A stretch of DNA of 64,000 nt. It comes from Deltaproteobacteria bacterium UBA5205. Lineage in GTDB: Bacteria > Desulfobacterota > Syntrophorhabdia > Syntrophorhabdales > Syntrophorhabdaceae. The number at the start of each line of letters is the position of its first letter. Position 1 is the stretch's first letter. Under the pieces are notes generated by a model. It worked only from the letters and a program-made list of their open reading frames with translations, was not told where the DNA came from and did not search any database. The position numbers and the translations under genes are program-made. The DNA lies in NCBI GenBank assembly GCA_002412715.1, contig DHVP01000036.1:34642-98641 (forward strand), written 5' to 3'. Positions 59,587 through 64,000 of this stretch are shown here, one piece after another.

Positions 59587-60300
59587 GTGGAAGGACAAAC
59601 TTCTCTCTTCAGCGATGCAGATTTTCTGAACTACCAGATCGTCCGCAGCAAAAACCGCAAACGAACGATGACACTGAAGGTCGAACGCAACGGGACGGTT
59701 GTTATCCTCGTTCCTGAACGAACACCCAAGGAAGAGATCCAGCGGTTTTTCAGATCGAAGGTGTCCTGGATAGCAAGAAAAATCAAGGAATACCAGGAGA
59801 CGATCGGCAAGGCGGGCGGGCCGAAGAGCTATGTCACAGGGGAGAGATTTCTCTACCTTGGGGAAGAATATCCGCTGGAGGTGATCGAAGGCGGTTCGGC
59901 GATGCTCACCCTTTCCCGGGGCATATTTCAGATGTGCAGCGATCACAACGCCGATGGCAGAGAGATGTTCCGAAACTGGTACAGGACGAGGGCGCGCGAG
60001 ATATTCGCCGAACGTGTCAGTTTTTACGGCAGACGGTTGAACCTGTCATATAACGGGATACGGATTACAAGCGCCCGGACCCGCTATGGTTCCTGTTCGT
60101 CCGATGACAGGTTGTCCTTCAGTTACCGGCTTGTTATGGCGCCTTGCGACGTTATCGACTATATTGTGGTCCATGAACTTGCCCACATCAAAGTCAAGAA
60201 CCATTCAAAAAAGTTTTGGGAATACATCGAAAAAGTGATGCCCGATTACAAGCGGCGCAAACAGTGGCTCACATCCAGAGGGTATTTGCTGGACATATGA
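59587..60300 (+). CDS. YgjP-type M48/SprT-like metallopeptidase
   Basis: A 237-residue protein of the DUF45/YgjP family. The zincin motif HELAH is in VVHELAHIKVKNHSKKFW, with the third ligand histidine six residues on; upstream are the hallmark SRKNRKR-like basic stretch (KNRKRTMTLKV) and RTRYGSCSS. No signal peptide, so cytoplasmic. Function unknown; the gene is often beside type I restriction or nuclease genes in other genomes. The start is GTG with AGAGGGA upstream. Confidence 0.9.
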   Translation: MEGQTSLFSDADFLNYQIVRSKNRKRTMTLKVERNGTVVILVPERTPKEEIQRFFRSKVSWIARKIKEYQETIGKAGGPKSYVTGERFLYLGEEYPLEVIEGGSAMLTLSRGIFQMCSDHNADGREMFRNWYRTRAREIFAERVSFYGRRLNLSYNGIRITSARTRYGSCSSDDRLSFSYRLVMAPCDVIDYIVVHELAHIKVKNHSKKFWEYIEKVMPDYKRRKQWLTSRGYLLDI

Positions 60301-60350
60301 GGTTTATCTCCGCCCCGAAGAGTATACGGATGGTCCGACAAGGAGAGAAG

Positions 60351-60878
60351 ATGAGAAGGATCGTGTTTGCAGTAACGATGGCAGCGGCGTTGATGTTCCT
60401 TTTCGCTGATGTCGATCTTCAGGCGCAGTCACAAAGAAAATCGGCCGTCCCGAAGCCCGGGAGCGGCAAGTCTCAGATCGTGATCGAATATGTTTCTTTT
60501 CCCGACCAGTACAAGAAATATGAGGTGTACCCCTGGGAGACGCTCACGCTGGATGATTTCCAAAAATCCTACGGGGCGATGATTCAGGAAGGAAAATTTG
60601 AGGACTGGGTAAAATCACTTTCCGGCACGGCCGCGGGTAAGAACCGGATGATCCGGGTCTTCAGGGAACAGTTTGTCCTTATCGTGTGCTGTAAGCCCCA
60701 CCTGTGTGATGCGAGCCAGATCATCGTTCTCTACGATCCTGTGAAAAAGCGTGTCTTCAGCATACTGGCCGCGGACGGTAAGTTTTACTGGTTCGGCCAG
60801 CCGCCCCCCCACATGCGGGATCTTCTCAATGTCCTGCTCGTGGAGGAGTACAAGGCAATTTACCGGGGCCAGAGCTGA
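60351..60878 (+). CDS. Ivy-like periplasmic lysozyme inhibitor
   Basis: A 175-residue exported protein. Signal peptide at residues 1-26 (MRRIVFAVTMAAALMFLFAD, cut near LQAQS). The mature part contains CCKPHLC, the loop signature of Ivy, preceded by FEDWVKSLSG (as LPAWV in E. coli Ivy) and followed by IIVLYDPVKKRVFSIL. Ivy plugs the active site of c-type lysozyme with this loop and may also restrain the cell's own lytic transglycosylases. The family call rests on this motif order, not a search. AAGGAG precedes the ATG at 60351; longer in-frame starts overlap the upstream gene and break the signal peptide. Confidence 0.8.
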   Translation: MRRIVFAVTMAAALMFLFADVDLQAQSQRKSAVPKPGSGKSQIVIEYVSFPDQYKKYEVYPWETLTLDDFQKSYGAMIQEGKFEDWVKSLSGTAAGKNRMIRVFREQFVLIVCCKPHLCDASQIIVLYDPVKKRVFSILAADGKFYWFGQPPPHMRDLLNVLLVEEYKAIYRGQS

Positions 60879-60967
60879 GTCGATAAGCCCCGTCGCATCG
60901 GGCGCCCCGTCTTCTTCACCTGCCGGTTGAATCGGAAATCTTTTAACGAAACAATGGCCCCCGGTAT

Positions 60968-60996
60968 TTCGCAGCCGGTCCCCGATGTGCTATAAT
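60968..60996 (+). promoter_or_regulatory. Extended -10 promoter for the flavoprotein gene
   Basis: TGCTATAAT (60988-60996), a perfect extended -10, with a poor -35 (TTCGCA, 60968-60973) at 17 bases. The leader would be about 26 bases and include ACGAGAGG as ribosome-binding site. Confidence 0.55.
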
Positions 60997-61028
60997 GCCG
61001 CATTCACAGGAAACGAGAGGATACCACT

Positions 61029-62600
61029 ATGGGACATGGCGTTATCGTTGTTGGAGCGGGACTTGCGGGGATGATGGCGGCGATTGCGGCTTCGGATGAA
61101 GGCGGGGAGGTCGCCCTGATCGATCGGGGCTCGGTAGGGCTTGGAACGAACACGGCAATGTCGAATGCCGTCTTTACCGGAGTCTCCGCTTCCTACGGTG
61201 CTGAGGAATACATCCGGGAAACGATGGAGATCGGCCGCTTCCTTAACAGGCGGTTCAAGGTCGAGATCGTGGCTGAAAAGAGCCCCGAAGCCGTCGCCGG
61301 ATTGAAGGCCCTCGGGGTTCCGATAAACCCGGCGGGAAATCTCTACCAGGTCAAGTCGCCGAACCCCAGGGTAGTCTCCGGTGTTACAATGGTGAAACAG
61401 GTGGCCGCGGCGCTGCGGTCTCGTTCAAATATCCATGTTGTACGCGATTTCTACGTAACCGGGATTATGAAAGAGGACGGGGCCGCAACGGGCATCGAAG
61501 GGATAGATGAGGCAGGCCGCCGCGTCATATACGGCGCGGATGCCGTGGTCCTCGCCACCGGCGGGGCCGGCGCGATCTATCTTAGAAACGACAATCAGAA
61601 GGGCATCATGGGACAGGGCTATTACCTTGCCGCCATGGCCGGCCTTTCACTTCTCGATATGGAATTCGTGCAGTTCTTTCCCCTTGTTGTGGCAGGCGAG
61701 GGCCTGGCCGCCAGCATCGTCTATCCTCCGATGCATGAGGCAATACGGCTTGTGAATAGCGCCGGCGAAGATCTGGCGGTAAAGTACAACATGGGCAGCC
61801 TCAGCGAAGCGGTTATGAGAAAGCGGGATGAACTTTCCATAGACCTCTACCGCGAGACGGAAAAGGGCACGGTCTTCCTCGATTACCGCAAAGTACCCGA
61901 CGACGCATGGAACGTACACCCCTTAAGCCTCCTCAGGTTGATCAAACACGATTTCAAGGCAAAGCCCCTGCCTGTGTCGCCTGCTGTCCATTTTATGATG
62001 GGAGGCGTCAGAACTGATGAGGCTTGCCGGACCGATCTGCCGGGACTTTTTGCCTGCGGAGAGGTGACATGGGGTCTTCACGGGGCGAACCGCCGCGGCG
62101 GCAATGCGCTGATGGAATGCGCCGTGTTCGGAACGCTGGCAGGACGCAATGCCGCTCAATTCAAAAGCTCAGGCCCGAAGGGGATCGTCTCCGATATTAA
62201 AGGCCCGTGGGAAGACCGCACCGCCGGCACAAAGACGGGACACAAAGCACTTGGGCAGATCAAGGATGAGATCAGGCGGACCGCATGGGTTCATGCGGGC
62301 GTGATACGATCGGCCGACGGGCTCAAGAAGGGTCTCGATGCATCCTTCTTGATCGGCCGGGATTTGGAAGGCATCATATCGGAAAGCCGGCGCGAGGTCT
62401 GCGTCAAAGCTGACCTGACGGCAGCGGTTGTAACGTTGAAAGCGGTTATTACCGCAAGTCTGGGCCGACAGGAAAGCCGGGGCAGCTTTTACCGCGATGA
62501 TTTTCCCCGTGAAGACGATGTCAGTTGGAGAAAGAATTCATCGTTGACGTACGACTCCGCGACAGGCTCTTTCGCGGTAGATTACGTACCAGTCAACTGA
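61029..62600 (+). CDS. Fumarate reductase/aspartate oxidase-type flavoprotein
   Basis: A 523-residue FAD enzyme of the SdhA/FrdA/NadB superfamily. The dinucleotide fold is VVGAGLAGMMAA (residues 6-17); LATGGAGAIY and the catalytic-arginine segment LHGANRRGGNALMECAVFG follow; the C-terminal helical domain ends in ESRGSFYRDDFP. The histidine that binds FAD covalently in SdhA is absent (GTNTAMSNAV), so FAD is non-covalent. No iron-sulphur or membrane subunit lies next to it, so it is a soluble, stand-alone enzyme of unknown substrate. It is followed by a methyltransferase after 33 bases. Confidence 0.88.
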   Translation: MGHGVIVVGAGLAGMMAAIAASDEGGEVALIDRGSVGLGTNTAMSNAVFTGVSASYGAEEYIRETMEIGRFLNRRFKVEIVAEKSPEAVAGLKALGVPINPAGNLYQVKSPNPRVVSGVTMVKQVAAALRSRSNIHVVRDFYVTGIMKEDGAATGIEGIDEAGRRVIYGADAVVLATGGAGAIYLRNDNQKGIMGQGYYLAAMAGLSLLDMEFVQFFPLVVAGEGLAASIVYPPMHEAIRLVNSAGEDLAVKYNMGSLSEAVMRKRDELSIDLYRETEKGTVFLDYRKVPDDAWNVHPLSLLRLIKHDFKAKPLPVSPAVHFMMGGVRTDEACRTDLPGLFACGEVTWGLHGANRRGGNALMECAVFGTLAGRNAAQFKSSGPKGIVSDIKGPWEDRTAGTKTGHKALGQIKDEIRRTAWVHAGVIRSADGLKKGLDASFLIGRDLEGIISESRREVCVKADLTAAVVTLKAVITASLGRQESRGSFYRDDFPREDDVSWRKNSSLTYDSATGSFAVDYVPVN

Positions 62601-62633
62601 ACGCGTGAAGGGATCCGCCCGGAGGGGGAACTG

Positions 62634-63629
62634 ATGATCAAACATGGACCGCAGGGAGCGTTGATGGCTGACACGACCGCCTTTATGAAGAGCAGGGTCA
62701 TCCTGACGGCGGCGGAACTGGATATCTTCGCGCTTCTTGACGGGGAACCCCTGTCATCCGCCCAGCTGGCAAAAAAAGCCGGGTTCAACATCAGGGCGCT
62801 TTCGCGCGTCCTCGATGCCCTTGTGGCCTTCGGTTTCCTGGCGAAGAAGGATGGGGTTTACTCACTCACCGAAAATGGATCTCTCCTTTCCTCGCGTCAT
62901 CCGGGTTCGGTACTGCCCATGATACTCCACATGAACAGGCTCTGGGAGACCTGGGGCGACCTTTCCGGCATGGTCAGAAAGGGAGCCAGGGGAAAACGCA
63001 AACACGCAAGCCGCATGGAGCCTGGAACTCTCGGTGCCTTTATCGGCGCAATGGACGTCATAGGCAAAGACCTCTCGCTGGACATAGCCGATTCTTATGA
63101 TCTTGGCCCCTGCAGGCGGCTTCTCGATGTGGGAGGTGCATCGGGGACGTATACCGTTGCCTTCCTGCGGAAAAACCCCCTCCTCAGGGCCACCATATTC
63201 GACCTCGAAGCAGTTATCCCCATGGCGCGGACGAAGATGTCCGCTGAAGGTCTTGCGGACAGGGTGGACTTTGTCCCGGGCGATTTCTATAAAGATAACC
63301 TGCCCGGGGGCCACGACCTCGTCCTCCTTTCGGCCATCATCCATCAAAACGACCGGGAAGAGAACGTCGACCTTTATCGCAAAGCCCTCGATGCCCTTGT
63401 TCCGGACGGAGCGATCCTCATCCGCGACCATATCATGGACGCTGCCCGCACGGCTCCGGCCGCGGGTACGCTCTTTGCCATCAACATGCTCGTGAACACC
63501 CGCGGCGGCGGTACGTACACCTTCGAGGAAGTAAGGGACGGCCTTGCCAGGGCAGGCTTCCAGGACATCGGGCTGGTTCGGACCGGCGACAGAATGGACT
63601 GCCTGGTGGAGGCAAGAAGGCCTCGCTGA
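62634..63629 (+). CDS. SAM-dependent O-methyltransferase, AcsO/hydroxyindole type
   Basis: A 331-residue methyltransferase. An N-terminal winged-helix dimerisation domain (residues 10-90: LTAAELDIFALLDGE, SAQLAKKAG, ALSRVLDALVAFGFL) precedes the Rossmann SAM domain with motif I LLDVGGASGTYTV (about 162-174), an acidic residue ending strand 2, and the DHIMD strand-4 motif. This is the O-methyltransferase_2 architecture of acetylserotonin and polyketide methyltransferases. Substrate unknown; possibly linked to the flavoprotein upstream. GGGGGAA precedes the ATG. Confidence 0.9.
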   Translation: MIKHGPQGALMADTTAFMKSRVILTAAELDIFALLDGEPLSSAQLAKKAGFNIRALSRVLDALVAFGFLAKKDGVYSLTENGSLLSSRHPGSVLPMILHMNRLWETWGDLSGMVRKGARGKRKHASRMEPGTLGAFIGAMDVIGKDLSLDIADSYDLGPCRRLLDVGGASGTYTVAFLRKNPLLRATIFDLEAVIPMARTKMSAEGLADRVDFVPGDFYKDNLPGGHDLVLLSAIIHQNDREENVDLYRKALDALVPDGAILIRDHIMDAARTAPAAGTLFAINMLVNTRGGGTYTFEEVRDGLARAGFQDIGLVRTGDRMDCLVEARRPR

Positions 63630-63920
63630 CCCCGGTCCGGGCAACCGGATCACCGTCCGGGAAATGACTGCAATACATCCGCGATGTTTCCACGGGGGGC
63701 CCCGGAGCTCCCGGTTTTACTGGCATTACGCGGAACCTCCTTGACAAGAATACCTATGGTTCTAAAATTGATTAAGCGATAACCGTCGCGAAACCGCACT
63801 CCTGTCATCAATGAAACGGCAGGGAACTCCAGAGGTGACCCAGGTATCGAGTCGGTGGGGGACGATCTGATCGTTGAGCAGGAATTCCATTCCGGTAATG
63901 CTTGTCAGCGGGGTATAACC
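63630..63920. other. Gap with no recognised feature
   Basis: About 290 bases between the methyltransferase and the last gene. No convincing gene, RNA or repeat was found. A few GC-rich short repeats (GTCCGGG at 63635 and 63655) could form a weak terminator for the methyltransferase operon, but no T-run follows. Confidence 0.4.
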
Positions 63921-64000
63921 ATGAGAAAAATTGCCTTCGCAGTACTCTTCTTGTTTCTTGCTTGTCCTGTCGGGGCACAGGAGATCTTCGTCAGCGGCGG
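63921..64000 (+). CDS. Start of a secreted protein (truncated by the window end)
   Basis: The first 26 codons of a frame running off the window. The translation is a clear signal peptide: MRKIAFAVLFLFLACPVGAQ, with basic head, hydrophobic core and a likely signal peptidase I site after VGA. A weak GGGGT ribosome-binding site lies 11 bases upstream. The mature protein is not visible. Confidence 0.6.
   Translation, partial: MRKIAFAVLFLFLACPVGAQEIFVSG

Noticed and set aside
1..64000. Looked for tRNA, rRNA, CRISPR arrays, transposases and integrases
   Set aside because: No tRNA cloverleaf motif, direct-repeat array, or transposase or integrase signature was found on either strand by eye.

Overview
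The window comes from a Gram-negative (diderm) bacterium with lipopolysaccharide. It holds a lipid A/Kdo cluster, BamA and a Skp-like chaperone, a TonB-dependent receptor, a chaperone-usher pilus and periplasmic proteins. The sequence looks moderately GC-rich. The mix of genes (fused CobA-HemD, NikR, AddAB rather than RecBCD, MTA deaminase with an MTAP-like phosphorylase, a YfiR/TonB-receptor/hybrid-kinase triad, a GnnA-like gene in the lpx cluster) fits a member of the former Deltaproteobacteria (Desulfobacterota), possibly a syntroph or anaerobe. That placement is inference. No rRNA, tRNA, CRISPR array, prophage or insertion sequence was seen. Most of the window looks like stable chromosomal backbone.

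Layout. 1-2763 (+): the end of a PAS/LytS-type histidine kinase, its LytTR response regulator, a 590-base gene-free stretch with two hairpins, and two small unknown proteins. 2760-4732 (-): cobA-hemD fusion and nikR. 5251-13544 (+): a giant alpha-2-macroglobulin, its usual partner PBP1C, and a cold-shock protein with a strong promoter. 13557-25045 (-): one long envelope operon in the order bamA-ompH-lpxD-fabZ-lpxA-gnnA-like-lpxB-msbA-DUF374-waaA-mazG. The DUF374 acyltransferase is broken by a frameshift at an A9 tract. 25135-26433 (+): a lone membrane protein resembling a decayed complex I antiporter subunit. 26475-29533 (-): methylthioadenosine salvage genes, a Mut7-C protein and endonuclease III. 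29603-33763 (-): a minimal archaic chaperone-usher pilus operon. 33963-35969 (-): ligA.

36153-41092 (+): TonB-dependent receptor, YfiR-like protein and hybrid kinase, probably one signalling unit. 41266-46162 (+): secD, secF and an unusual 767-residue protein combining an HD-CE-like domain, a STAND-like P-loop NTPase and HEAT-like repeats. This is the most interesting orphan gene here. 46227-49409 (-): serS, a GerMN-domain protein, an isochorismatase-type hydrolase and tatD. 49410-49889: a gene-free cluster of intergenic repeats, one of which is an inverted copy of an element at 4.8 kb. 49890-57827 (-): addB, addA, a Tim44-domain protein and an UPF0016 transporter preceded by a clear yybP-ykoY (manganese) riboswitch with an intrinsic terminator. 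58160-64000 (+): a beta-CASP ribonuclease, a YgjP-type metallopeptidase, an Ivy-like lysozyme inhibitor, a fumarate-reductase-type flavoprotein, an O-methyltransferase and the first codons of a secreted protein.

The dominant theme is envelope construction (lipid A, outer-membrane assembly, Sec export, pili) and envelope protection (alpha-2-macroglobulin with PBP1C, Ivy). Housekeeping repair and translation genes sit in between.
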